From: Aeolococcus sp035552595
GTDB taxonomy: Bacteria > Chloroflexota > Dormibacteria > Aeolococcales > Aeolococcaceae
Direction: 5' to 3'
Length of the DNA stretch: 39,089 nt
NCBI GenBank assembly: GCA_035552595.1
Contig: DASZKZ010000029.1
Location: forward strand, 1-39,089
This document shows, piece by piece, positions 24,659 to 33,947 of this stretch (position 1 is its first letter; the number at the start of each line of letters is the position of its first letter). The translations under genes were made by a program, and so were the position numbers. The notes beneath the pieces were generated by a model. It did not search any database, was not told where the DNA came from, and saw only the letters and a list, made by a program, of their open reading frames with translations.

Positions 24659-24664
24659 ATTTTA
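24659..24664 (-). promoter_or_regulatory. -10 box of the tRNA-Leu gene
   Basis: TAAAAT on the minus strand (5 of 6 to consensus), 13 bp before the mature tRNA 5' end, leaving a leader of about 6 nt. No clear -35. Confidence 0.5.
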
Positions 24665-24703
24665 CTTGACGCCCTCCAGCGCCCACCTCTGTTCCCACCC
24701 GCC

Positions 24704-24732
24704 TTGTGCCCGGTGCCAAGACTACTTACTAT
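24704..24732 (+). promoter_or_regulatory. Candidate promoter of the hopanoid operon
   Basis: TTGTGC (24704-24709) and TACTAT (24727-24732) are separated by 17 bp, a sigma-70 type layout. The expected start near 24739 leaves a 33-nt leader with a GGAG motif before the ATG at 24772. It lies back to back with the tRNA-Leu promoter. This AT-richer patch stands out from its surroundings. Confidence 0.45.
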
Positions 24733-24771
24733 TGGTGAACCATTATCAGGCGTTATGGAGTGGGGTAACGC

Positions 24772-25845
24772 ATGGCTGTAGCCGTCCGCGTCCGCGACGT
24801 CGAGACTCAGGGGATCCCCCGTTCAGCGCCTCGTGGCGCCGAGACGCCCTTGGCGCTGCGGCGCCTTCTCCCCCGCCTCAGCGAGGCCCTTCGCTCGACC
24901 GCGGCGCCGGCCACCTCCAGGCTCGGCGAGATGGCCTCGTACCACCTCGGCTGGACCGACGCGCAGGGGCGCTCTCTCGGCGACGGGAGCGGCAAGTTCG
25001 TGCGTGGCTGCATGGCTCTCTGGGCCGCGGAGCAGTGCGGGGGCGATCCCGCCGAGGCCGGGCCGGTGGCGGCGGCCGTGGAGTGGATCCACAACTTCAC
25101 CCTGGTCCATGACGACATCCAGGACGGCGATCACGAGCGCCGCCACCGCCCCACCGTCTGGGTGGTGTGGGGCAGCGCCCAGGCGATCAACGCCGGTGAT
25201 GGCATGCATGCCGTCGCCTATCGCGCCCTTCTCTCCGGTCGCGGCCGTCCGGCGACGCGGCTGCGGGCCGCGGCAGCGCTCAACGCGGCGGTGGTCGCGG
25301 TCATCGAGGGGCAGTGTCTCGATCTCGACCTCGAGGGGCGCATCGACACCTCGGTGGCCACCTACCTGCGTATGGTGCGCGCCAAGACCGGAGCCCTGAT
25401 CGGCGCCTCCCTCGAGGCCGGAGCGCTGATGGGGGGCGCCGGCGCCAGGCAGGCGGCACTGCTGCGCCGCGCCGGCACGGAGCTGGGGGTTGCCTTCCAG
25501 ATTCGCGACGACTGGCTGGGGACGTGGGGCGACACCACCCTGACCGGCAAGCGCTGCGGCGGCGACATCGAGCGACGCAAGATCACGTACCCCGTGGTCA
25601 TCGCCCAGTCCCGGCTCCGCGGTGCGGCGCGGCGCCGGCTGCGCCGCCTCTACCGCACCCCGGGCGGCGACGAGGAGGTGATCCGCGACCTCCTCGACGA
25701 GGCCCGCGCCGAAGCGGCGGTCGGCGAGGAGCTGGCCCGTCGCGGCAGGTCGGCTGTGGAGCTGGCGGGCCTCTGCGGTCTTTCCCCGGCCGCCATGGAC
25801 GACTTCAGGTCGATCCTCGACTTCGTCGTCGAGCGGGCGGCCTGA
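24772..25845 (+). CDS. Polyprenyl diphosphate synthase (probable farnesyl diphosphate supply)
   Basis: A 357-residue trans-prenyl chain-elongating enzyme. The first Asp-rich motif is DDIQD (114-118) after WIHNFTLVH; the second is DDWLG (246-250), where the last Asp of the classical DDxxD is glycine. FQIRDDWLGTWGD and TGKRCGGDIERRKITYP are typical of the prenyl synthases found in actinobacterial-type isoprenoid clusters. Chain length cannot be set from sequence, but the downstream squalene pathway needs farnesyl diphosphate (C15). First gene of the hopanoid operon; its stop is 1 nt from the next ATG. Confidence 0.88.
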   Translation: MAVAVRVRDVETQGIPRSAPRGAETPLALRRLLPRLSEALRSTAAPATSRLGEMASYHLGWTDAQGRSLGDGSGKFVRGCMALWAAEQCGGDPAEAGPVAAAVEWIHNFTLVHDDIQDGDHERRHRPTVWVVWGSAQAINAGDGMHAVAYRALLSGRGRPATRLRAAAALNAAVVAVIEGQCLDLDLEGRIDTSVATYLRMVRAKTGALIGASLEAGALMGGAGARQAALLRRAGTELGVAFQIRDDWLGTWGDTTLTGKRCGGDIERRKITYPVVIAQSRLRGAARRRLRRLYRTPGGDEEVIRDLLDEARAEAAVGEELARRGRSAVELAGLCGLSPAAMDDFRSILDFVVERAA

Positions 25846-25846
25846 C

Positions 25847-27013
25847 ATGGTGCAGACCAGCGCCAGCAACGGCCACAACGGCGTGGTGACCTCGACCCGC
25901 AAGGCGGATCACCTGCGCATCAACCTCGAAGAGGACGTCGCCGCCAAGGGCGTTGGCGCGGGCTTCGACGCCTACCGCTTCATGCACTGCGCGCTCCCCG
26001 AGATCAATCTCGCCGACGTCAGCACGTCGACAGAGGTGCTCGGCTGGCAGCTGGCGTCGCCGCTGTTCATCTCGTGCATGACGGGTGGCACCGAGTCGGC
26101 GCAGCGCATCAACCTGGTCCTCGCGGAAACCGCACAGGAGCTGGGCATCGCTCTCGGGCTCGGCTCGGGACGCGTGCTCCTGGAGCGGCCGGAGGCCCTG
26201 CCCACGTTCGCGGTGCGAGAGATCGCGCCAGGGGTGCCGCTGCTGGCCAATCTGGGAGCGGTGCAGCTCAATCTCGGCGTCACCCCGGCGGACTGCGCCC
26301 GCCTCGTGGAGATGCTCGGCGCCGACGCTCTTGTCCTCCACCTCAACGCACTCCAGGAGGCCCTCCAGCCCGAGGGCGACACCTGCTTTGCGGGCCTGCT
26401 TGGCCGCATCGAGACGGTGGCGCAACAGCTGGATGTGCCGGTGGTGGTCAAGGAGGTGGGCTGGGGCATCTCGGCCGACCTGGTGACCACGCTCCTCGAG
26501 GCCGGCGTCGCCGCGGTCGACGTGGCCGGTGCCGGGGGGACCTCGTGGAGCGAGGTGGAGCGGCACCGCCTGGGCGGACCCGCCGCTCGCACCGCCGCCG
26601 CCTTCGCCGGCTGGGGGATTCCCACGGCGGTGGCGTTGACGCAGGCGCGCGCGGCGGCCCCCAGCGCGGTGATCTTCGCCAGCGGCGGCGTCCGCAGCGG
26701 CCTGGACGTGGCCATCGCGGCTGCCCTCGGCGCCGACCTCGTCGGGGTTGCCGGGCCGTTCCTCCGCGCGGCGTCCGCCGGCACGCACGCCTGCGTCGAG
26801 CTCGGCCGGGAATGGATCGACGTGCTGCGCATCGCCATGTTCTGCACCGGCTCGACCGACCTGGCCACGCTGCGCTCGTGCGCCCGCCTGGTTCGGGACG
26901 ATGGCGCCCCGGTGCCGGGCGCGCCCGACGGGGTCACGCTGGTGACCAGCCTCATCGAGACCATCTCAGACCTTCGCGGCACCCAGGTGACCCGCGCCGC
27001 CGCGCGCGGATGA
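25847..27013 (+). CDS. fni: Type II isopentenyl-diphosphate delta-isomerase
   Basis: FMN- and NADPH-dependent interconversion of IPP and DMAPP; 388 residues, somewhat longer than the usual 330-350 owing to a short N-terminal extension. It shows RKADHL (18-23), MTGG (78-81), NLGA, the catalytic LHLNALQEALQPEGD (164-178), VKEVGWGIS and IFASGGVRSGLD for FMN phosphate. It provides the DMAPP primer for the prenyl synthase upstream. The stop overlaps the next gene as ATGA. Confidence 0.95.
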   Translation: MVQTSASNGHNGVVTSTRKADHLRINLEEDVAAKGVGAGFDAYRFMHCALPEINLADVSTSTEVLGWQLASPLFISCMTGGTESAQRINLVLAETAQELGIALGLGSGRVLLERPEALPTFAVREIAPGVPLLANLGAVQLNLGVTPADCARLVEMLGADALVLHLNALQEALQPEGDTCFAGLLGRIETVAQQLDVPVVVKEVGWGISADLVTTLLEAGVAAVDVAGAGGTSWSEVERHRLGGPAARTAAAFAGWGIPTAVALTQARAAAPSAVIFASGGVRSGLDVAIAAALGADLVGVAGPFLRAASAGTHACVELGREWIDVLRIAMFCTGSTDLATLRSCARLVRDDGAPVPGAPDGVTLVTSLIETISDLRGTQVTRAAARG

Positions 27014-28728
27014 TCGCGCCGGCCCCGGCGCCGCCCGCTTCGGAGCTGGCCCACGCCGACGCCTTCTGCCGCCGGTTGGCTCGCCAGCACTACGAGAACT
27101 TCACGGTGGCGTCGGCGGTGCTTCCCGGCGAGCTCCGGGTCCACCTGGCGCGCCTCTACGCTTTCTGCAGGATCACCGACGACCTCGGTGACGAGAGCCG
27201 CTCCGACGTCCGGCTGAGCGCCTGGCGCGATGAGGTGGTGGCGGCGCTCGGCGGCGGCACGGCGCCCACCCATCCCGTCCTGCTCGCCCTCCGTGAGACG
27301 GTCACCGCCTGCGCCATCCCCGTGCAGCCGTTCCTGGACCTGATCAATGCCAACCAGCAGGACCAGGTGGTCACGACCTACGCCACCTGGGCGGAGCTCG
27401 AGGGCTACTGCCGCCTCTCCGCGGCTCCTGTCGGGCGCATGGTGCTCGCCGTGCTCGGCATCCGTGGTCCCCGCGCCGAGCACCTCTCCGACTCCGTCTG
27501 CATCGGCCTGCAGCTGGCCAACTTCGCGCAGGACGTGGCGGTGGACGCGCGCCTGGGCCGCTGTTACCTGCCCGCCGACGAGGTGGCCGCCCTCGGGCTC
27601 CATGGGGCGGTGCGGGCGCTCTGTGACCGTGCGGCGGCGATGCTGGCGGCGGGCCACGAGCTGGAGGCGATGACCGCCGGCCGGCTGCGCGCGCAGCTGG
27701 CCATGTACCGCCTCGGCGGCAGCGCCATCATCGAGGCCATCCGGCGCGCCTCGTATCGCACCGACGCGGTCCGGCCCCAGGTCGGCGCCGCCGTCAAGGC
27801 CCGCCTCGCGGCGGAGGCGGTGGCCATGCTGAGGAGCGATCTCAACGGCCAGCCCGCGGCCACCCGCGGCATCGTCGAGGCCGAGCGGGTCTGCCAGCGC
27901 CTGGCCCGGCGCAACGCCGCCAATTTCTACTGGGGCTTCATCGCTCTGCCCCGGCCTCAGCGGATCGCCATCTACGCCCTCTACGACTTCGCCCGGCAGG
28001 TCGACGACGCCGTCGACGACGCACCCGCCGATGGAGACGCGCGCGCCCAGCTGGAGCGGGCCCGGTTGCGCCTGCGGCGCGCCCTCGACGGCGAGCCGGA
28101 CGATCAGGTGACCGCCGTCCTGGCGAGGGCGGTGGCCGGCTACCGGATTCCCGGCGACGAGCTCGCCGGTCTCATCGACGGTGTGGAGCGCGACCTGACC
28201 ACGCACAGCTATGCCACCTGGACGGAGCTGGCCGGGTACTGCCACCTGGTGGCGTCGACGGTGGGCCGTATGTGCGTGCGCATCTTCGGCTTCGACGACG
28301 ACATCGCCCTGGAGCACGCCGACGACCTCGGCCTGGCCATGCAGCTGACCAACATCCTCCGTGACGTGCGCGGCGACCTCGAGATGGGCCGCATCTACCT
28401 CCCCGCCGAGGAGCTGGCCGGCTTCGGCATCACCGAGGCGCAGCTCACCGAAGGACGAGCAACGCCGGGATGGAATGACCTCGTCGCCTTCCAGGCCTCG
28501 CGGGCCCGGCGTCTCTTCGCATCGGGGCTGCGCGTCGAGCGTCACATCCCCCGGCGGGCCGGCATCTGCGTGCGCACCATGGCCGGTCTCTACCAGCGGA
28601 TCCTCACCGAGATCGAGGAGCAGCCGGCTCTGCCCCTTCGTCGCCGCCTCTCGCTGAGCCCGTCCGACAAGGCGGCGGTGCTCTTCCGTGCAACCCTGCC
28701 GCGAACGGGCAGGGGCGGACCCACCTGA
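27010..28728 (+). CDS. Fused HpnC-HpnD squalene-pathway synthase
   Basis: A 572-residue protein made of two squalene/phytoene-synthase domains in one chain. Residues about 15-285 resemble HpnC (hydroxysqualene synthase), with ITDDLGDES (D57, D58, D61) and NFAQDVAVD (171-179). Residues about 290-560 resemble HpnD (presqualene diphosphate synthase), with ARQVDDAVDD (D332, D333, D336, D337), NILRDVRGDLEMGRIYLP and SYATWTELAGYCHLVA. In most hopanoid producers these are separate genes. No stop, frameshift or start site interrupts the junction, and both metal-binding motif pairs are intact. Substrate could pass from the C-terminal to the N-terminal domain. Linked to fni by ATGA and to hpnE by TGATG. 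Confidence 0.9.
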   Translation: MIAPAPAPPASELAHADAFCRRLARQHYENFTVASAVLPGELRVHLARLYAFCRITDDLGDESRSDVRLSAWRDEVVAALGGGTAPTHPVLLALRETVTACAIPVQPFLDLINANQQDQVVTTYATWAELEGYCRLSAAPVGRMVLAVLGIRGPRAEHLSDSVCIGLQLANFAQDVAVDARLGRCYLPADEVAALGLHGAVRALCDRAAAMLAAGHELEAMTAGRLRAQLAMYRLGGSAIIEAIRRASYRTDAVRPQVGAAVKARLAAEAVAMLRSDLNGQPAATRGIVEAERVCQRLARRNAANFYWGFIALPRPQRIAIYALYDFARQVDDAVDDAPADGDARAQLERARLRLRRALDGEPDDQVTAVLARAVAGYRIPGDELAGLIDGVERDLTTHSYATWTELAGYCHLVASTVGRMCVRIFGFDDDIALEHADDLGLAMQLTNILRDVRGDLEMGRIYLPAEELAGFGITEAQLTEGRATPGWNDLVAFQASRARRLFASGLRVERHIPRRAGICVRTMAGLYQRILTEIEEQPALPLRRRLSLSPSDKAAVLFRATLPRTGRGGPT

Positions 28729-30026
28729 TGCGAGTGGTCGTGGTGGGGGCCGGGCTGGCCGGGCTGGCCGCGACGTGCCGGCTGGCCGACCAGGGTCACG
28801 AGGTGATCCTTGTGGATCGGGGCCGTCTGCTCGGCGGCAAGGCAACCTCGTTCACCGTCGACGGCGTCGAGGTCGACAACGGCCAGCACGTGCACCTCGG
28901 CTGCTGCACCGACTACCTCGACTTCGTCGCCGCGCTGGGCCTGCGTGAGCTCCTCTGGACCCAGCCACGCTTCGAGGTCACAGTGCTGCGCCGGAACGCC
29001 ACCCCGAGCCGGCTTCGCGCCGCACGCGGGCTGCCCGCGTCGCTCAGCCTGCTGCCCTCTTTCGCGGCGTATGCGCCCCTCAACGGCGCCGCCAAGATCC
29101 AGGTGGTGCGCGGGCTGCGCGCCGCCACGGAGACGCCCGACCCCGCGGAGACCTTCGGGAGCTGGCTGCGCCGGCATGGTCAGGGGCAGATGGCCATCGA
29201 CGGCTTCTGGGAGCTGTTCGTGGTGCCCGCGTTGAACGCCCGGGTCGACGAGGTGGGCGCGGAGGACGCGCTGTTCGTGATCCGCACGGCGCTGCTGGGC
29301 GACGCGGATGCGGCTCGGATCGGGTGGTCGCGGGTGCCGCTGGCACGCATCGCCGAGGCCGCGGCACAGCGGGCGCGGACTGTCCGACTGCGCACCGGCG
29401 TCGTCTCCCTGCTCGACGATGGCGCGGCCGTGGCCGGGGTTCGCTGCACCGACGGAGAGGAGATCGGCGCGGACGCCGTCGTGCTGGCTGTGCCCCCCGC
29501 CCGTCTCGCCACCATCCTGGGCGAGCCGGAGCGGTACGGCATCGACGGGCTGGCCGAGTTTCGCACCCGCGCCATCGTCGACGTCCATCTCTGGTTCGAC
29601 GGCGGCTCCGGCCCGTCCGGTTTCGCCGCCCTGATCGGGTCCCCGGTCCAGTGGGTGTTCCAGAAGCAGCCCGGGTACCTGTGCTGCAGCCTGAGCGCGG
29701 CGGAGACCCTGGTCACAGCGCCGGAGGCGGAGCTGGTCGAGCTGTGCCGCGCGGAGCTTGTGGCCGTCTGGCCTCCGCTGGCCCCGGCGCGGCTGCTCCG
29801 CGGCGCCGCCACACGTGATCCCGAGGCGACCTTCGTCCCCTCTCCGGGCCTGCACCGCCCCGGTCCGCTGACGTCGAGATCCAACCTGGTCATCGCGGGC
29901 GCCTGGACCGCGACCGGCTGGCCGGCGACGATGGAGTCGGCGGTCCGCAGTGGCCGGGCGGCCGCCGCCGGTCTCGGCGCCGGCGCCTCCGCGACGGCCC
30001 CCCAGATGGAGGCCGTCCATGGCTGA
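28728..30026 (+). CDS. hpnE: Hydroxysqualene dehydroxylase HpnE
   Basis: FAD-dependent amine-oxidase-fold enzyme that reduces hydroxysqualene to squalene; 432 residues. The FAD fingerprint VVVVGAGLAGLAAT lies at 3-16, followed by a glutamate-less VDRGRLLGGKATSF and DNGQHVHLGCC, a family mark. The C-terminal AGAWTATGWPATMESAVRSGRAAA contacts the flavin. With the fused HpnC-HpnD protein it completes the three-step HpnCDE route to squalene. Its end overlaps shc by 8 nt. Confidence 0.93.
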   Translation: MRVVVVGAGLAGLAATCRLADQGHEVILVDRGRLLGGKATSFTVDGVEVDNGQHVHLGCCTDYLDFVAALGLRELLWTQPRFEVTVLRRNATPSRLRAARGLPASLSLLPSFAAYAPLNGAAKIQVVRGLRAATETPDPAETFGSWLRRHGQGQMAIDGFWELFVVPALNARVDEVGAEDALFVIRTALLGDADAARIGWSRVPLARIAEAAAQRARTVRLRTGVVSLLDDGAAVAGVRCTDGEEIGADAVVLAVPPARLATILGEPERYGIDGLAEFRTRAIVDVHLWFDGGSGPSGFAALIGSPVQWVFQKQPGYLCCSLSAAETLVTAPEAELVELCRAELVAVWPPLAPARLLRGAATRDPEATFVPSPGLHRPGPLTSRSNLVIAGAWTATGWPATMESAVRSGRAAAAGLGAGASATAPQMEAVHG

Positions 30027-31902
30027 CACTCTGGTGCGTTCTGCCGGCGGCTCCGCCGTGTCGTCCGCGCGCGCAGCCGTGCTCGCCGCCACCGACCACC
30101 TTCTGAGCCAGCAGGATCGCCGGGGATGGTGGTCCGGCGAGCTCGAGACCAATGTGACCATGACGGCCGAGCACGTGCTTCTGCTCCGCTTCCTCGGCCT
30201 GCCGCATGACGAGATCCGGGATGGCGCCATCCGGCACCTGCTCGAGGCCCAGAGAGAGGACGGGTCGTGGGCCCTGTACCACGATGCCCCCGCCGATCTG
30301 AGCACGACGATCGAGGCCTACGTCGCGCTCCGCATCCTCGGCCTCGACGCCGTCCGCCCCGAGCTGCGCCGGGCGCTGGGCGTCATCCTCGACCAGGGTG
30401 GGGTCGCGCACGCGCGGGTGTTCACCAAGATCTGGCTGGCGCTCTTCGGCGCCTACCCGTGGGAAGGCGTGCCCAGCATGCCCCCCGAGCTGGTCTGGCT
30501 ACCCCCACAGATCCCGCTCAACCTCTACGACTTCGCCTGCTGGGCGCGCGGGACGGTGGCCCCGCTGCTGATCGTGATCTCTCGCCGGCCCCGCCGTCCG
30601 CTGCCGTTCTCGCTCGAGGAGCTCCTCCTTCCGGGCACGGAGTGGCGCTTGCGTCAGGTCGAGGCGACGGGGCCGTTCGGCTGGGCGGACCGGCTCCAGA
30701 AACGGTACGACCGGCTCAGGTTCCAGCCGGGGCGCGCCTCGTCACGCCGCCGCCTCGTCGACTGGATCCGTGACCGGCAGGAGGCGGACGGGAGCTGGGG
30801 TGGCATCCAGCCGCCCTGGGTGTACTCGCTCATCGCCCTTCACCTCGAGGGGATGCCGCTCGACCACGAGGTCATGCGCGGTGGCCTCGAGGGGCTGCGC
30901 CGCTTCGCGCTCGACGACGAGGGTGGCTGGCGCTTGCAGGCGTGCATGTCGCCGATCTGGGACACCGCGCTGTCGATCCTGGCGCTGCGCCGTGCCGGCA
31001 TGCCCGCCGGCGCGGAGCCGGTGCGGCGCGCCGTCGACTGGCTCCTGGGTGAGCAGATCATGGGCGGCGGCGACTGGCAGGTGCGCTGCCCGCCCGGAAC
31101 CGAGGGTGGCGGCTGGGCCTTCGAGTTCGACAACGACATCTACCCCGATGTCGACGACACCACCATCGTGGTGCTGGCACTGCTCGCCGCCGAGCCCACC
31201 CCCCCGGTGCGAGACGCCATCGCCCGGGCGCGCCGCTGGGTCACGGCGATGCGCTCGAGCAACGGCGCCTGGGGCGCGTTCGACCGCGACAACACTCGCA
31301 ACATCGTGTACCGCCTCCCCTTCGCGGATTTCGGGGCCATGCTCGATCCTCCGACAGAGGACGTCACCGCTCACGCCATCGAGATGCTGGCCGCCCTCGG
31401 CGAGCCCGTCGACGGCGCGATGCTGGCGCCCGCTGTCGATTACCTCCGCGCCGCGCAGCAGCCCCAGGGCTCCTGGTTGGGCCGCTGGGGTGTCAACCAC
31501 ATCTACGGTACGTGGTGTGCAGTCAGCGCGCTGGCGCCGCTCGGCGTTGCCGATGCCGCTGTGGCACGAGCCGTGTCATGGACGCGGCGTGTGCAGAACC
31601 GCGACGGCGGCTGGGGCGAGACCTGCGCCTCCTATCGCGACGACTCGTTCGCCGGCGTCGGCGACAGCACCGCGTCGCAAACGGCCTGGGCGATGCTGAC
31701 CCTGCAGGCGGCCGGCCAGGGCGGCGACGCGTCCTGTGCCGCCGGCGCGCGCCACCTCGTCGACACCCAGGCTGGGCGCACCTGGGATGAGCGGCAGCAC
31801 ACCGGCACCGGGTTCCCCGGCGACTTCTACATCAACTATCACCTCTACCGACACGTCTTTCCGCTGTTGGCGCTGGCTTCACACGCCGGCCTTGAAGGCT
31901 AG
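30019..31902 (+). CDS. shc: Squalene-hopene cyclase
   Basis: Membrane-associated enzyme that cyclises squalene to hopene/hopanol; 627 residues, typical length. The acid motif is DVDD (377-380), D379 being the proton donor. Several QW-type repeats are visible (QEADGSWGG, SSNGAWGAFD, QPQGSWLGRWG, NRDGGWGET). The C terminus GFPGDFYINYHLYRHVFPLLALA is the family signature. Start at ATG 30019 inside the hpnE end; an earlier in-frame ATG at 29950 would add a Pro/Arg-rich stretch with no family match. Confidence 0.96.
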   Translation: MADTLVRSAGGSAVSSARAAVLAATDHLLSQQDRRGWWSGELETNVTMTAEHVLLLRFLGLPHDEIRDGAIRHLLEAQREDGSWALYHDAPADLSTTIEAYVALRILGLDAVRPELRRALGVILDQGGVAHARVFTKIWLALFGAYPWEGVPSMPPELVWLPPQIPLNLYDFACWARGTVAPLLIVISRRPRRPLPFSLEELLLPGTEWRLRQVEATGPFGWADRLQKRYDRLRFQPGRASSRRRLVDWIRDRQEADGSWGGIQPPWVYSLIALHLEGMPLDHEVMRGGLEGLRRFALDDEGGWRLQACMSPIWDTALSILALRRAGMPAGAEPVRRAVDWLLGEQIMGGGDWQVRCPPGTEGGGWAFEFDNDIYPDVDDTTIVVLALLAAEPTPPVRDAIARARRWVTAMRSSNGAWGAFDRDNTRNIVYRLPFADFGAMLDPPTEDVTAHAIEMLAALGEPVDGAMLAPAVDYLRAAQQPQGSWLGRWGVNHIYGTWCAVSALAPLGVADAAVARAVSWTRRVQNRDGGWGETCASYRDDSFAGVGDSTASQTAWAMLTLQAAGQGGDASCAAGARHLVDTQAGRTWDERQHTGTGFPGDFYINYHLYRHVFPLLALASHAGLEG

Positions 31903-31910
31903 GAGCAACC

Positions 31911-32936
31911 ATGGGCATGCCACTCCGTCAGAACCTCCGCATCGGCGCCTACGTGATCAACCAAAAGCTGCACCGCCGCGACAAGTACGCGCTGGTGCTG
32001 GAGCTGGAGCCGCTCTACCAGTGCAACCTCGCCTGCGCAGGATGCGGAAAGATCCAGCAGCCTGACGACATCCTGGCGCGCCGTCTCAGCGTGCAGGACT
32101 GTATCGACGCCGTCGAGGAGTGCGGCGCGCCCGTCGTCTCCATCGCCGGTGGCGAGCCGCTTGTTCACCGCGAGATCGACCAGATCGTCGCGGCCCTGGT
32201 GGAGCGCAAGAAGTTCGTCTTCCTCTGCACCAACGCCATTCTCATGGAGAAGCGGCTCGACAAGTTCACGCCCTCCCCGTACTTCTCCTGGATGGTCCAC
32301 ATCGACGGGCTGCGCGAGCGCCACGACGAGTCGGTGAATCGCGACGGCGTCTTCGACAAGGCGGTCTCCGCGATCCGCGAGGCCAAGAAGCGCGGCTTCC
32401 GAGTGAGCACCAACACCACATTCTTCGGTCAGGATGATGCCACCACTGTCCGCAACGTGCTCGACTACCTCAACGATGACCTCCAGGTCGACATCATGCA
32501 GATCTCGCCCGGCTACGCGTACGAGAGAGCTCCCGACCAGGAGCACTTCCTCGGAGTGGAGCGGACCCGCGCCATCTTCCGCGAGGCCTTCGCGGACGGC
32601 CGCCGCAAGAAGTGGCGGCTCAATCACTCGCCCCTGTTCCTCGATTTCCTCGAGGGCATCGTTGACTTCCCCTGCACCGCCTGGGCAATCCCCTCGTACT
32701 CGGTGCTGGGCTGGCAGCGGCCCTGCTATCTGATGAACGACGGCTACGTGCGCTCCTACAAGGACCTGCTCGAGACCACGGAATGGTCGCTCTACGGGCG
32801 CGGCCGCGATCCGCGCTGTGAGAACTGCATGGCCCACTGCGGGTACGAGCCCACGGCAGTGATCGCCACCACCAGCTCGCTCCGGCAGACCCTCCGCGCA
32901 GCCGGGGATACACTGGTGGGGCAGCGGTCGCGGTGA
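31911..32936 (+). CDS. hpnH: Adenosylhopane synthase HpnH
   Basis: Radical SAM protein that joins the 5'-deoxyadenosyl group to diploptene to give adenosylhopane, the first C35 hopanoid. It has 341 residues: the cluster motif CNLACAGC (C38, C42, C45), IAGGEPL for SAM, and the C-terminal CENCMAHCGYEP. AGGAG lies 6 nt before the ATG. It follows shc by 8 nt. No hpnG-type nucleosidase gene, the next step in known pathways, is in the window. Confidence 0.95.
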   Translation: MGMPLRQNLRIGAYVINQKLHRRDKYALVLELEPLYQCNLACAGCGKIQQPDDILARRLSVQDCIDAVEECGAPVVSIAGGEPLVHREIDQIVAALVERKKFVFLCTNAILMEKRLDKFTPSPYFSWMVHIDGLRERHDESVNRDGVFDKAVSAIREAKKRGFRVSTNTTFFGQDDATTVRNVLDYLNDDLQVDIMQISPGYAYERAPDQEHFLGVERTRAIFREAFADGRRKKWRLNHSPLFLDFLEGIVDFPCTAWAIPSYSVLGWQRPCYLMNDGYVRSYKDLLETTEWSLYGRGRDPRCENCMAHCGYEPTAVIATTSSLRQTLRAAGDTLVGQRSR

Positions 32937-33919
32937 GCGGCAGCGACGAGGTCTTCCTCACGGGGGCGACCGGGTTCATCGGGGGACACGTTCTCGACGC
33001 GCTCCACGAGGCGGGGTACTCGGTGCGTGCGCTGGTGCGCTCCCGGGGCGCACTCCGCTCGGGTGCGGGGGTGCGGGAGGTGGTCGGCGACGTGACCCGG
33101 TCCGGGGAGCTGGTGGACGCCATGTGGGGCTGCCGCCTGCTCGTGCATTGCGCCGCCCTGTACTCGTTCTCCCCGTCCGACCGCGCCCACGTGCACGCCA
33201 CCAACGTGGCGGGGACGGCCGGCATCCTCGAGGCCGCGCGCATCGCCGGCGTGGAACGCGCGGTGGTGACGTCGAGCTCGGCGACGGTGGGGCCGGCCCG
33301 CCGGGGGCGGCCGGCGAGCGAGGCGGATCACGCCGACGAGCACCGTGGGTCGGCATACCACAGCTCCAAGATCGCCGGCGAACGTGCCGCCCTGGCGGCC
33401 CGGGTTCCCGCTGTCCTGATCCTGCCCACCGCTCCGGTCGGCGCCCGCGACTGGAAGCCGACTCCGACAGGAACAGCGCTGCTCACATTCCTTCGCGGCC
33501 GGGTCCGCGCCAGCGTGGACGGCGGCATCAACATCGTCGCGGTCCGGGATGTGGCGGCAGCGCACGTGGCGGCACTCACCCGTGGGCAACCGCGACGTCG
33601 CTACCTGGTCGGGGGGGAGAACCTCAGCTTCGACCAGCTCTGGCGACGGCTGGGGGCGGTCTCGGGGCGCCGGGCGCCGCGGCGCCGGATGCCCCACGCC
33701 GCCGCGCTGATGGCCGGTCTTGTCGACGAGGCCCGCTGCCGCGTGGTGCCTGGAGCGCGACCGGTGGTGCCGCTGGAGGGGGTGCGCTTGGCTCGGCACC
33801 ACATGTACGTCGATTCCCGACGGTCGTCCGACGAGCTGGGAGTGACACCCTCGAGCATCGACGCAGCGCTGGAGGATGCGGTGCGCTGGTATCGCGAGCA
33901 CGGGTATGCGGCTGCATGA
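32933..33919 (+). CDS. hpnA: Hopanoid-associated sugar epimerase HpnA-like
   Basis: A 328-residue extended SDR/NAD-dependent epimerase. It shows TGATGFIGGHVLDAL (10-24), GDV near 52-54, HCAALYSF (72-79), and the Y142-x3-K146 active site in SAYHSSK, followed by ILPTAPVGARDWKPTPTG, typical of HpnA. In other bacteria HpnA is found in hopanoid clusters, but its substrate is not known to me. The start is GTG overlapping the hpnH stop (GTGA). It closes the operon. Confidence 0.88.
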   Translation: MSGSDEVFLTGATGFIGGHVLDALHEAGYSVRALVRSRGALRSGAGVREVVGDVTRSGELVDAMWGCRLLVHCAALYSFSPSDRAHVHATNVAGTAGILEAARIAGVERAVVTSSSATVGPARRGRPASEADHADEHRGSAYHSSKIAGERAALAARVPAVLILPTAPVGARDWKPTPTGTALLTFLRGRVRASVDGGINIVAVRDVAAAHVAALTRGQPRRRYLVGGENLSFDQLWRRLGAVSGRRAPRRRMPHAAALMAGLVDEARCRVVPGARPVVPLEGVRLARHHMYVDSRRSSDELGVTPSSIDAALEDAVRWYREHGYAAA

Positions 33920-33947
33920 GGCAGCTCTGAAGAAGCCGGCGGGGGCG

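Noticed and set aside
25972..28845. Long minus-strand open frame opposite fni and the HpnC-HpnD fusion.
   Set aside because: It has no recognisable domain, whereas the plus strand carries complete catalytic motifs.
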